Source: Nodosilinea sp. BSH.14
Lineage (GTDB): Bacteria; Cyanobacteriota; Cyanobacteriia; Phormidesmidales; Phormidesmidaceae
Direction: 5' to 3'
Length of the DNA: 6,811 nt
Assembly (NCBI GenBank): GCA_023264315.1
Contig: JALQST010000169.1
Coordinates: 1-6,811 of the forward strand
Made by a program: the position numbers and the translations under genes. The notes under the pieces were generated by a model, which was given only the letters and a program-made list of their open reading frames with translations, searched no databases and was not told the origin of the DNA. Positions 1-6,100 of this stretch are shown piece after piece. Position 1 is the stretch's first letter; every line of letters begins with the position of its first letter.

Positions 1-9
1 TTTTCACCG

Positions 10-43
10 CCGTTTCACCCTTCGACAGGCTCAGGGTGAACGG
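10..43. repeat. REP-like imperfect palindrome
   Basis: CCGTTTCACCCT pairs with AGGGTGAACGG, with one bulged T, around an 11-base centre that can add a GA/TC pairing. The core CCCTTCGACAGGCTCAGGG belongs to a very common class of bacterial REP-type palindromes, which are often dispersed by RAYT (TnpA-REP) transposases. In the plus reading frame that continues into the following ORF it translates as PFDRLRVNG, a peptide this repeat class often adds to predicted proteins. That it is one copy of a dispersed family is from general knowledge; only one copy lies in this window. Confidence 0.65.
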
Positions 44-290
44 CCAATTTGCCAAAATGAGAATTGCTGATGTCGGTAGAATTATTCCAGCACTGAAGGG
101 AAAGCTTAAAAAGATTGACGACGATCTGAAGATGCAACGTCAAACTATTGACAATAAGAGAAGCATTTCTATCCAGCAAGATAAACTGGCTGAGGGCATC
201 CTGTTGATTGAGGAATGCGTTTTACATGGCGGTAGACTATCGTTTCCTATGCAAGTAATCGACTGGAATAACTCAGGAACTATCCATTAG
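36..290 (+). CDS. Unrecognised short protein or C-terminal remnant
   Basis: I do not recognise a family. The GTG at 36 lies inside the REP-like palindrome, so the ATG at 57 (77 residues) is a better start if the gene is complete. The frame has no stop between the left window edge and 290, so this may instead be the 3' end of a longer gene. From the ATG, the first 50 residues are charged and probably helical (KGKLKKIDDDLKMQRQ), followed by a short hydrophobic patch (GILLIEECVLHGG). The stretch is visibly more AT-rich than menD, which hints at foreign or decaying DNA. Its stop overlaps the menD stop by 11 bases in convergent orientation, with no terminator hairpin visible between them. No strong ribosome binding site is visible. 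It could be a pseudogene. Confidence 0.4.
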   Translation: MNGQFAKMRIADVGRIIPALKGKLKKIDDDLKMQRQTIDNKRSISIQQDKLAEGILLIEECVLHGGRLSFPMQVIDWNNSGTIH

Positions 291-2226
291 ACTGTAAAGC
301 CAGACCTTGCAGCAGAGCTTGGCGAATTTGGGTGGATGCTTTGCGATCACAGCGCACCTCTAGGACACGCACCCCGTGGCTGGGCAAAAATTGCAGACGA
401 GATTGTAGTTGGCTCCAGGTTTTGATGCGTTCGTAGTTCACCCCGTAAGCAGCGCAGAGGTAGTTCCAGGCCACCGTTTGGGGGGTGACAAAGAAGTCCT
501 CAAAGGGGGGCTCGAATTGGGAAATGGGCAGCATTTCAAAGATGCCGCCGCCCTGGTTGTTGATTAGCACCACGGTCAAATGCCCTTGCAGTTGGGGCAG
601 GTTTAGCCAGCCGTTGGTGTCGTGGAGGAGGGCCAAATCCCCCGTCAGCAGCACCGTGGGCACACCGCCATGGGCAAGGCCGAGGGCGGTGGAGAGGGTG
701 CCGTCAATGCCGTTGGCCCCACGGTTGCAGAAAATTCGCAGGTGGCGCTGATTCGGGGGGCAAAACCATTCTGCATCGCGAATGGGCATACTGTTGGCAA
801 TCACCACCGCCGTTCCCTGGGGCAGGTGCTGGCCCATCAGCCAGGGGACTTTGCCCTCAAACCAGTCCGTCATTTCCCCTAGGGACCGATCCAACCGTTG
901 CCGCACCTTGCGCTCCAGGGACAGCCACAGATTCATGTAGGCCGTGTTAGGGCTGGGTGAATCGGCGATTGGGTCAACATTCGCTCCATTTCCTGACAAG
1001 CTTGCCGATAGGTTTGCCGCCAAGTCCGCCACCGTCAGCGGTAGGTGGGTCGTCAGGCCATGCAGGGGGTCGAGGTTGCGGTGGGAGGGATCGATTACCC
1101 AGCGGTGAGGATCATGACGCTCTAGCCACTGGCGCAGTATCTTACTCGTCGGCAACGGCCCAAGTTGAATCACCTGGCTAGGCCGCAAGTCCGCCGCCCA
1201 AGCCTCTTGGCGCAAAATGGCATCGTAGGTGGTGATCAGGTAAGGATTCTGCTTGGCGGCATGGCGCAGCGGCGATAAGGTTTCCGCCAACACAGGCCAT
1301 CCTAGGCTTTGAGCGAGGGTTGTAACGGATTGACAGTAACCCTCAGCATCCACAGGCTGGGCAGGGCCAGCGATGATGAGACCCCGTTCCCAGGCTTGCC
1401 AGGTCGATAGGAGATTGGCGGGGATATGGGCGGTGAGGGAAACGCTGGGCGGCATAGACTTAGCCCTCACCCCCAGCCTCTCTCCCCTAGGGAGAGGGGA
1501 TCTAGATGCAGTCGAATTAGACTCACCTGAGGTTGAAGATTTGGCCACTCCGGCCTCCCCCTCTCCCCCAGGGAGAAGGGGACTGAGGGGGTGAGGTCTA
1601 TCTTGGCCACCAGGCACTAACCCCCTCCAAAAATCCTCATTCAAACCCTCCCGCAGGTGATCGACGGAGCCATCACTAATCGGCGCGAGGGGATCGCGAA
1701 ACGGACAATTCAGGTGGACGGGGCCAGGGCTGGGATAGAGGCTCTGTCGCCATGCCTGCACCAGGGTTTGGCGGAGGTAGTGCAGGAGGGCGAGATCGGC
1801 GGCGGGGATGGCCAGTTCGGTGTAGGCGTTGGGGAAATCGCCAAAGAGTTTCTGTTGGTCGATGGTTTGGCCAGAGGCACAGTCTCGCAGTTCGGGGGGG
1901 CGATCGGCGGTGAAGACTAATAGCGGCACCTGGCTTTCCCTGGCTTCGATGATGGCTGGGAAATAGTTGGCCCCAGCGGTGCCGGAGGTGCAGACGAGGG
2001 CGACGGGTTGCCCAGTGCGTTTGGCGATGCCGAGGGCGAAAAAGGCGGCGGAGCGTTCATCCAGAATGGGGATGGCTTCAATTTGGGGGTGGCTGGCCAA
2101 GGCAACGGTGAGGGGCGTGGAGCGGGAGCCGGGGGAGATCACCGCCGTGGACAGGCCCAACCGGGCCAGGGTGCCCGCCAGCACCGAGGCCCAGAGGGTA
2201 TTGGTATTGCGACAATCGAAGGTCAT
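280..2226 (-). CDS. menD: SEPHCHC synthase MenD (phylloquinone/menaquinone biosynthesis) with in-frame repeat insertion
   Basis: This ThDP- and Mg-dependent cytosolic enzyme joins isochorismate and 2-oxoglutarate to make 2-succinyl-5-enolpyruvyl-6-hydroxy-3-cyclohexene-1-carboxylate; in cyanobacteria the pathway yields phylloquinone for photosystem I. Visible motifs are NTNTLW at the N-terminus, SPGSRSTPLT at 31-40, the PYR-domain glutamate E57 in LDERSA, TSGTA at 80-84, PIRD at 481-484, NRGANGIDG at 501-509, and the ThDP/metal motif from G529-D530 to NNQGG at 556-560. Family members are usually about 570-600 residues; this one has 648. The excess maps to residues about 210-257, between the PYR domain and the middle domain, where a palindromic repeat has inserted without breaking the frame. 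The ATG start matches the cyanobacterial N-terminus. It lies 12 bases after the menF stop, so cotranscription is likely, although no clear Shine-Dalgarno is seen. All catalytic motifs are intact, so the protein is probably functional. Confidence 0.97.
   Translation of the reverse strand: MTFDCRNTNTLWASVLAGTLARLGLSTAVISPGSRSTPLTVALASHPQIEAIPILDERSAAFFALGIAKRTGQPVALVCTSGTAGANYFPAIIEARESQVPLLVFTADRPPELRDCASGQTIDQQKLFGDFPNAYTELAIPAADLALLHYLRQTLVQAWRQSLYPSPGPVHLNCPFRDPLAPISDGSVDHLREGLNEDFWRGLVPGGQDRPHPLSPLLPGGEGEAGVAKSSTSGESNSTASRSPLPRGERLGVRAKSMPPSVSLTAHIPANLLSTWQAWERGLIIAGPAQPVDAEGYCQSVTTLAQSLGWPVLAETLSPLRHAAKQNPYLITTYDAILRQEAWAADLRPSQVIQLGPLPTSKILRQWLERHDPHRWVIDPSHRNLDPLHGLTTHLPLTVADLAANLSASLSGNGANVDPIADSPSPNTAYMNLWLSLERKVRQRLDRSLGEMTDWFEGKVPWLMGQHLPQGTAVVIANSMPIRDAEWFCPPNQRHLRIFCNRGANGIDGTLSTALGLAHGGVPTVLLTGDLALLHDTNGWLNLPQLQGHLTVVLINNQGGGIFEMLPISQFEPPFEDFFVTPQTVAWNYLCAAYGVNYERIKTWSQLQSRLQFLPSHGVRVLEVRCDRKASTQIRQALLQGLALQSNG
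1456..1599. repeat. Palindromic repeat element inserted in frame in menD
   Basis: The left arm (AGACTTAGCCCTCACCCCCAG, then a CTCTCCCCTAGGGAGAGG hairpin) is mirrored by the right arm (CTCTCCCCCAGGGAGAAG, then CTGAGGGGGTGAGGTCT). A non-repeated centre of roughly 60 bases lies between them. The total is 144 bases, exactly 48 codons. On the menD strand it reads as HPLSPLLPGGEGEAG and SPLPRGERLGVRA, peptides typical of the dispersed cyanobacterial and proteobacterial repeats that encode SPSPxGRGE-like stretches. No target-site duplication is obvious. The closest known parallel is the Rickettsia palindromic elements, which also insert in frame into genes; whether this element shares their mechanism is not known. 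Confidence 0.8.
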
Positions 2227-2238
2227 GGAGGCCGCGCA

Positions 2239-3705
2239 CTACACCAGGGATTCGCCCAGGGCACGGGATTTGAGGGTGATTTCCGCCCATTCCCGCGCTG
2301 GGTCAGATCCTGCCACAATACCAGCCCCGGCGTACAGTCTGGCCCAGTTGCCGTTAATTAGGGCCGAGCGAATGCCGACGATGAACTCGCTGTCGCCATT
2401 GGCCCCCACCCAGCCCAGGGGTGCGGCATAGAGCCCTCGGTCGAAGCGCTCGTAGCGGTGGATGTGGTCGCAGGCGGCGGCGGTGGGCACTCCGGCCACG
2501 GCGGGGGTGGGGTGCAGGGCTTCCACCAGATGCAGGGGGTGAATTTGGCTGGCAATCCGCGCCTGGATGGGGGTATGGAGGTGCTGAATGTTCGACAGCT
2601 TCAACAAGGTGGGGCGGCTGGGGGATTGGGGCCGCAGCCCTAGGCCGCGCAATTGCTGATGCAAAAACTTCACCACAAGCTGGTGTTCCCCCTGCTCCTT
2701 GGGGCTGTGCAAAAGCTGGAGGGCCAACTGCCGATCCTCCTGGGCATGGCGACCCCGGGGAGCCGATCCGGCCAGGGCATCGGTGAGCAACTGCCCTTGG
2801 GTGATGCTCAGCAGCCGTTCGGGGCTAGCTCCCATGAAGGTCGTCCCCCGCCCATTGCCCACGGCGAAGGTGTAGCAATCGGGGTAGCGCTGGCGCAGCT
2901 TGGCCAGGGAGGGCAACACTTGAAAGGGCGTCTCGCGCACCATATCAAAGGCGTGGGCCAGGACGATTTTTTGCACCTGCCGATCCAGGTGGCGGAGAGC
3001 CTGGGCCACGGAGTCCTGAAAATGGTGGCTGGCCTGGGCATCGGGCCAAGTGGTTAGCTCCCCCAAACCTAGGAATCGGGGAGAAGCGTTGGGGTTGGGA
3101 TAGCGGTGGGGCAAGGCTTGGACGGTATCCAGCCGTTCCTCTAGGGTTTTGAGGACGCTGGGCAGGGTCGTTTCAGCGTTCATCACCAGGTTGACGGTCA
3201 GGATATGGAGGCCGTCCTGCCGCCACACTTGCCACTGGGGCAACACCGCCATCGCCGCCGGAAAATCCAACTGGCCCTGGGGCGGTTGGGAGAAAAAGCT
3301 AAAGTTGCAGAAGAACCGAGGGGCTAGGGCCATCCCCGCCAACGCTGGATCTTGATAGCACTGGAGATTTTGCTTCCAGGTTTCGATGAACCGCTGGGTG
3401 GAGGCAAAGCGATCCCGTCCGACAAACTGGCCCGCCACCGCACTACCAAAGGCGGCGACGGCCTCCTGTTCCGCCGGATGCTCTAAATAAAGGTGATACC
3501 CCTGCCGATGGGCCAAGGGAGCCAAGGCCAGCAGCGGGTCGATGGCGGGGATGGCAAAGCTGAGGCTGGCCACCTGCGGCCCCTGGGCCACCCGCGCTAA
3601 ACATTCGTTCATAAAGGGCTGGACGGCTTGTAAATCCTGGCGGCTAGGCAAGCAGTAAGAAGCAACTGGCATGAACTCAAAGGGTTTAAAGCGGTTTAAA
3701 TTCAC
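2239..3705 (-). CDS. menF: Isochorismate synthase MenF
   Basis: This enzyme isomerises chorismate to isochorismate, the committed step toward phylloquinone, and feeds MenD directly downstream. The C-terminal chorismate-binding domain is complete: the general-base lysine K246 in QKIVLAHAFDM, GASPERLL at 292-299, LTDALAGSAPRG at 307-318, EALHPTPAVAGVP at 395-407, and the closing YAGAGIVAGSDP with metal-binding glutamates near REWAEITLK (E472, E475). The N-terminal 240 residues match the variable region of cyanobacterial isochorismate synthases. At 488 residues it has a normal length. The listed start is a GTG; an ATG 11 codons in (3672) is a real alternative, as neither has a clear Shine-Dalgarno. 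A perfect inverted repeat lies about 50-70 bases upstream. Related salicylate-forming or anthranilate synthases are possible in principle, but the menD partner makes MenF the clear call. Confidence 0.95.
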   Translation of the reverse strand: MNLNRFKPFEFMPVASYCLPSRQDLQAVQPFMNECLARVAQGPQVASLSFAIPAIDPLLALAPLAHRQGYHLYLEHPAEQEAVAAFGSAVAGQFVGRDRFASTQRFIETWKQNLQCYQDPALAGMALAPRFFCNFSFFSQPPQGQLDFPAAMAVLPQWQVWRQDGLHILTVNLVMNAETTLPSVLKTLEERLDTVQALPHRYPNPNASPRFLGLGELTTWPDAQASHHFQDSVAQALRHLDRQVQKIVLAHAFDMVRETPFQVLPSLAKLRQRYPDCYTFAVGNGRGTTFMGASPERLLSITQGQLLTDALAGSAPRGRHAQEDRQLALQLLHSPKEQGEHQLVVKFLHQQLRGLGLRPQSPSRPTLLKLSNIQHLHTPIQARIASQIHPLHLVEALHPTPAVAGVPTAAACDHIHRYERFDRGLYAAPLGWVGANGDSEFIVGIRSALINGNWARLYAGAGIVAGSDPAREWAEITLKSRALGESLV

Positions 3706-3756
3706 GTTTTAACAATTGGCCGAAAAGTGCTTCAGCCAAGCAGCACAGGCATTCCG

Positions 3757-3772
3757 CCAGTATCCCTACTGG
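3757..3772. promoter_or_regulatory. Inverted repeat upstream of menF, possible operator
   Basis: CCAGTATCCCTACTGG is a perfect 6-base inverted repeat with a 4-base centre, in the 208-base spacer between the divergent menF and the coiled-coil gene. It lies 52-67 bases upstream of the menF GTG, a plausible operator distance. No convincing -10/-35 pair could be fixed around it, so it may be chance. The rest of the spacer shows nothing else I can name. Confidence 0.25.
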
Positions 3773-3913
3773 TAACACATTCGGTCATGGCCTAGCCAAT
3801 TCTGGCCCAGTCGTTCACGCAGCTTAATGTTCACACACCGTTACAAATCCACCCCTTGACGATGGGCCGGGGTAAAACCACGAAACCAGTCTAAAGGCTC
3901 ATCTCTACCGACC

Positions 3914-4246
3914 ATGACCCTGAGTAATGACCGCCTAGACCGGATAGAAGCCACCCTAGAGAAGCTGGCCACTGATCTGGGCCAGATGCGGGAAGAACAA
4001 AGCAAAATGCGAGAAGAACAGGGCCAGATGCGGGAAGCACAGGGCAAAATGCGGGAAGATCAAGACCGTGGCCGCACGTGGGAAGACCGGACGTGGGACG
4101 TGATCAAGTGGGTAGGGGGTATTTCGGCGGCACTGTCGATTAGTGCGGCCATTGCCCTGGTAGGGCTGGTGATAACGACCACACCCAGCTTTGGTGGCCT
4201 GTCCAGGTGGCGGTGCAACGGCCTGCCTCCATATCCCAAACGTTGA
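3914..4246 (+). CDS. Small coiled-coil membrane protein with four heptad repeats, 3' end possibly chimeric
   Basis: Residues 1-23 form an amphipathic helix (DRLDRIEATLEKLATDL). Residues 24-51 are four consecutive heptads (QMREEQS, KMREEQG, QMREAQG, KMREDQD), a strongly charged coiled coil. After a short linker (TWEDRTWDVIKW), a single membrane segment spans about 67-88 (VGGISAALSISAAIALVGLVI). This plan (coiled coil, one C-terminal membrane anchor) is common in small uncharacterised cyanobacterial proteins; no enzymatic motif is present, and a role in oligomerisation at the membrane is inference. The last 20 or so residues, rich in P, G, R and W, are encoded by DNA whose other strand is WD40 coding sequence, so the native C-terminus was probably replaced or shortened at a junction near 4175. 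The ATG start is followed at once by family-like sequence; an AAAGG lies rather far upstream. Confidence 0.65.
   Translation: MTLSNDRLDRIEATLEKLATDLGQMREEQSKMREEQGQMREAQGKMREDQDRGRTWEDRTWDVIKWVGGISAALSISAAIALVGLVITTTPSFGGLSRWRCNGLPPYPKR
3983..4066 (+). repeat. Four tandem 21-base units encoding heptads
   Basis: Four contiguous 21-base copies with consensus (C/A)A(G/A)ATGCGGGAAGAACAG plus a final codon each encode one heptad, (Q/K)MREEQ(G/S). Copies 1 and 3 (Q-starting) and copies 2 and 4 (K-starting) alternate, which suggests duplication of a 42-base pair of units. Such arrays can change copy number by slippage without shifting the frame. Confidence 0.8.
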
Positions 4247-4784
4247 TCAGCTTGTCGGCCCCGCCGCTGTAGAGGGTGCGGCCATCGGGGCTAAAGGCCA
4301 CGGCGGTGACAATGCCCCGATGCTCGGTCAACACGCGTAGACATTCGTCCAAATGGAGATCCCACCGCCGCACCTGGTGGTCTTGGCCGCCGCAGGCCAA
4401 CATGGGATGCACCGGACTAAAGGCCACCTGCCACACCCAGCTATTGTGTCCCTTAAACAGCTTCAACTGTTGGCCATCCGCCATCTGCCAAAGCTGAATG
4501 CCGCCCGCCGTGTCGCTGGTGGCGAGGGTTTGCCCGTTCCCAAAGGAAGCGTCGTCGCCTAGGGGGCTAAAGGCCACCGAGGTCACGCCGCCAAAGGTGG
4601 CCGCAAAGGGGCATTGGTCAAAGGTGGCCCCGGCAAAGTTAGCCCGGTGCAGGGTCACGTCTTGTAGGTAAGCCTGCCGAATGCTCAGGCCCGAAAATTG
4701 ACATCCTCCTCGTCCTTTTAGGTCGAGGATTCCCAGTCTGCCCGCTGTTGACGGACTCCTGATGAGTAGACGGATCATCGCCAA
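4140..4784 (-). pseudogene. WD40-repeat gene fragment, truncated at both ends
   Basis: The homologous part is 4176-4697. It starts with FSGLSIRQAYLQDVTLHRANFAG-type linker sequence, then FAATFGGVTSVAFSP, and has three WD40 blades (residues about 65-101 ending IQLWQ, 112-142 ending VRRWD, 154-184 ending INVWD) plus the start of a fourth (TGHQSWVWS). In cyanobacteria this linker usually joins an N-terminal NB-ARC/STAND NTPase to a C-terminal WD40 propeller of seven or more blades. Here the NTPase is absent and at least half the propeller is gone. The first 29 residues are encoded inside an IS605-like element and the last 11 (LSPALPGQWPH) are unrelated antisense of the coiled-coil gene. A complete propeller cannot form, so I call it a remnant rather than a working protein. 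Confidence 0.8.
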
Positions 4785-4900
4785 CGGCCCCGACTGGGGT
4801 CTTACACTGGCTCACACGCCCATTGAAGTCGGTGTGTCCCACCGCTAGTTGGATGGTATTATCCTTGTGCCCTAAAGGACAGGGCTTGAAACCCGCTAGT
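4698..4900 (-). mobile_element. Internally deleted IS200/IS605-type (TnpB-associated) element, right end preserved
   Basis: Read on the minus strand, the element ends in GGAGGATGTCAA and then passes straight into WD40 homology. TCAA is the right-end cleavage tetranucleotide known for IS200/IS605 elements such as IS608. Just inside lies a hairpin at 4708-4728 (5+3 base pairs, one T-T mismatch, TTT loop), typical of subterminal IS605 hairpins. An open frame across 4700-4850 reads AVGHTDFNGRVSQC and then HQESVNS, resembling the variable C-terminal tail of TnpB proteins. A second hairpin (GCCCT/AGGGC, near 4869-4888) may mark the left end. The catalytic part of tnpB and any tnpA are missing, so it would be a non-autonomous relic. 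The right end is well supported; the left boundary near 4900 is a guess. Confidence 0.55.
4708..4728. other. Subterminal hairpin of the IS605-like right end
   Basis: CCTCG and CCT pair with AGG and CGAGG around a TTT loop, with a single T-T mismatch. It sits seven bases inside the TCAA end, where single-strand transposases of the HUH Y1 type bind in IS200/IS605 elements. It could also be a weak transcription terminator. Confidence 0.6.
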
Positions 4901-4906
4901 TTTTGG

Positions 4907-5560
4907 TCACAGGCTGGAGTCGAAGAGAAGGCTGTGCCAGTGGGAAGGGGTTGTTGCGGAGGTGACAGCTTTTGCGCCTAGGGCCAGCAGGTTTTCGGTA
5001 TTGGGGCTCTCGAAGGTGAAGAGGGGTTTGCCCTGGGCTATCAGGTTTTGGGCAAAAGCCTCGGTTTTGCCTCCGGGAGAGGCGTAGGCCATGAATGAAG
5101 CCAAGGCCATCGCCCCCACCATCTGATTTCGTTTCTCCGCTAGGGCCGCCGTGGCTCGCCGTTGGGGTGCTGGAAAGGGAGACAGCACGCGTAATCGCCC
5201 GGTCTGAATCGCCTTTTTCTGCTCCGGGGAAAGGCGTATCCCTTCCAAACTGCGGGCGGGGGCGTGTAGCACAGGCTGGGTGCCGCGCAACAGCAACCGT
5301 AGGCACTCTTTTTCCATGGGCGAATGGAAGCCACTCATCACCGAGATGTTGGCTGCTCGTAGAGCTTGGGCTAGGTCGTAGGTGTTGAGAATAAGGTCGC
5401 CGGGACATTTGACCGAGCAGAATAGGGCGAGAGCGGGTTGATTCAGCAGATTCTGATCACCCAGAAGGCTAAGGGTAGGAGCCTGACCCGCAGGAAACGT
5501 CGTCCTCAGCCCGGTTGGATAGCTGGGGTGATCGGGGGTGAGATAAACCGGCTGGGTCAC
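4907..5560 (-). CDS. Stand-alone DprA-like SLOG-domain protein
   Basis: The protein is a single Rossmann-like domain related to DprA/Smf, which binds single-stranded DNA and loads RecA during transformation. Visible elements are LSLLGDQNLL at 30-39, ALFCSVKCPGDLILNTYDLAQALR with the helix after strand one, ISVMSGFHSPMEKECL at 72-87 (equivalent to the VSGLAxGID region of DprA), VLHAPARSLEG at 97-107, LSPFP at 126-130, the conserved pair R144-N145 in KRNQMVGAMA, and PGGKTEAFAQNLIAQGKPLFTF at 162-183. At 217 residues it lacks the extra N- and C-terminal domains of full-length DprA. The SPMEK version of the loop suggests a separate SLOG branch that may bind a nucleotide or DNA. The start is GTG, with GAG about six bases upstream, 9 bases after the EVE gene stop, so the two are probably cotranscribed. 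Calling it competence DprA would be unsafe. Confidence 0.75.
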   Translation of the reverse strand: MTQPVYLTPDHPSYPTGLRTTFPAGQAPTLSLLGDQNLLNQPALALFCSVKCPGDLILNTYDLAQALRAANISVMSGFHSPMEKECLRLLLRGTQPVLHAPARSLEGIRLSPEQKKAIQTGRLRVLSPFPAPQRRATAALAEKRNQMVGAMALASFMAYASPGGKTEAFAQNLIAQGKPLFTFESPNTENLLALGAKAVTSATTPSHWHSLLFDSSL

Positions 5561-5569
5561 AGAATCTCG

Positions 5570-6028
5570 CTAGGGTGCTGTTTGAGAGATTGCATGGGCT
5601 TCGGCAATTGCCTTCCTCAACAGTTCCCCATCGCTGGGGTGCAGTTCGCGGGGGGCGGTTCTAAATAGCAGGCCCCAGTTGGGCGATTTGAGATGGTCGA
5701 ACAGGCGCATTTGCTGGCTGAGGGAGAGGGCTGGAACCCCCGTTTCGGCATCGAGGTGATCGACCACGTTGACCTTGACCCGGCAGGGAAAGCTGGCCTG
5801 CTTCCAGATTTTGGTGTCGCTGTCGAGGTAGGGCTCGGAGGTGACTTCTAGCACCGCCATCCATTTAGAAACCCCGGTCATATAGCCCATGAGGTAGTCG
5901 CCCGGTTTGATGCGTTTGATGGTGTTGCGGCGGGTTTCGGGAAAGCCCATCACGGTGCCCCCGGCATCACAAAACTCTTGCCAGGTGGTGGCGTTGAAAA
6001 GGCAGAGCCAGTAGGTGGGGGTGGTCAT
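5570..6028 (-). CDS. EVE-domain (PUA-like) protein
   Basis: This protein of 152 residues is essentially one EVE domain: TYWLCLFNATTWQEF at 5-19, GFPETRRNTIKRIKPGDYLMGYMTG at 28-52 containing the typical PGD turn, then SKWMAVLEVTSEPY at 54-67, and a C-terminal part with FPCRVKVNVVDHLD, LSLSQQM and NWGLLFRTAPREL. EVE domains are PUA-superfamily folds whose pocket recognises modified bases. In prokaryotes they occur fused or next to nucleases and toxin-antitoxin genes, where they are thought to sense modified DNA or RNA. No nuclease is fused here; the downstream partner is the DprA-like gene. The ATG start gives a complete domain from residue 5. It diverges from the toxin-antitoxin operon across a 72-base spacer. 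A ligand cannot be assigned from sequence. Confidence 0.82.
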   Translation of the reverse strand: MTTPTYWLCLFNATTWQEFCDAGGTVMGFPETRRNTIKRIKPGDYLMGYMTGVSKWMAVLEVTSEPYLDSDTKIWKQASFPCRVKVNVVDHLDAETGVPALSLSQQMRLFDHLKSPNWGLLFRTAPRELHPSDGELLRKAIAEAHAISQTAP

Positions 6029-6047
6029 GGCTAAGGAAAACTACTCC

Positions 6048-6076
6048 ATAATGGGATTAGAAGTATTACTCATTAT
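6048..6076. promoter_or_regulatory. AT-rich divergent promoter region with inverted repeats, candidate operator
   Basis: ATAATG at 6048-6053 is inverted as CATTAT at 6071-6076, and AGTATTACT at 6062-6070 is itself a perfect 4-base inverted repeat around one base. This lies 25 bases before the antitoxin ATG and 20 bases before the EVE start on the other strand. Ribbon-helix-helix antitoxins usually repress their own operon by binding such short palindromes. CATTATCCTATT could supply a -10 for the plus strand and TAATAC one for the minus strand, but neither is certain. Confidence 0.4.
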
Positions 6077-6100
6077 CCTATTTTGGGTGTGGCTGTAACT

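Noticed and set aside
1456..1599. CRISPR-like or tandem repeat array
   Set aside because: There are only two arms, inverted and not direct, with no regular spacers.
1967..2431. Long plus-strand open frame (154 codons) opposite menD and menF
   Set aside because: It spans the antisense of two well-supported genes, is rich in A, R, P and G, and matches no family; an artefact of high GC.
2653..3057. Plus-strand open frame (134 codons) opposite menF
   Set aside because: Antisense of the conserved chorismate-binding domain, no recognisable motif.
4639..4842. Short minus-strand frame beginning MGHTDFNGRV as a separate gene
   Set aside because: It crosses the IS605-like end into the WD40 fragment; better explained as the tail of a lost tnpB plus flanking DNA.
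4896..5408. Minus-strand open frame of 170 codons in another frame of the DprA-like gene
   Set aside because: Low-complexity S/P/R-rich translation; the overlapping frame carries clear SLOG motifs.
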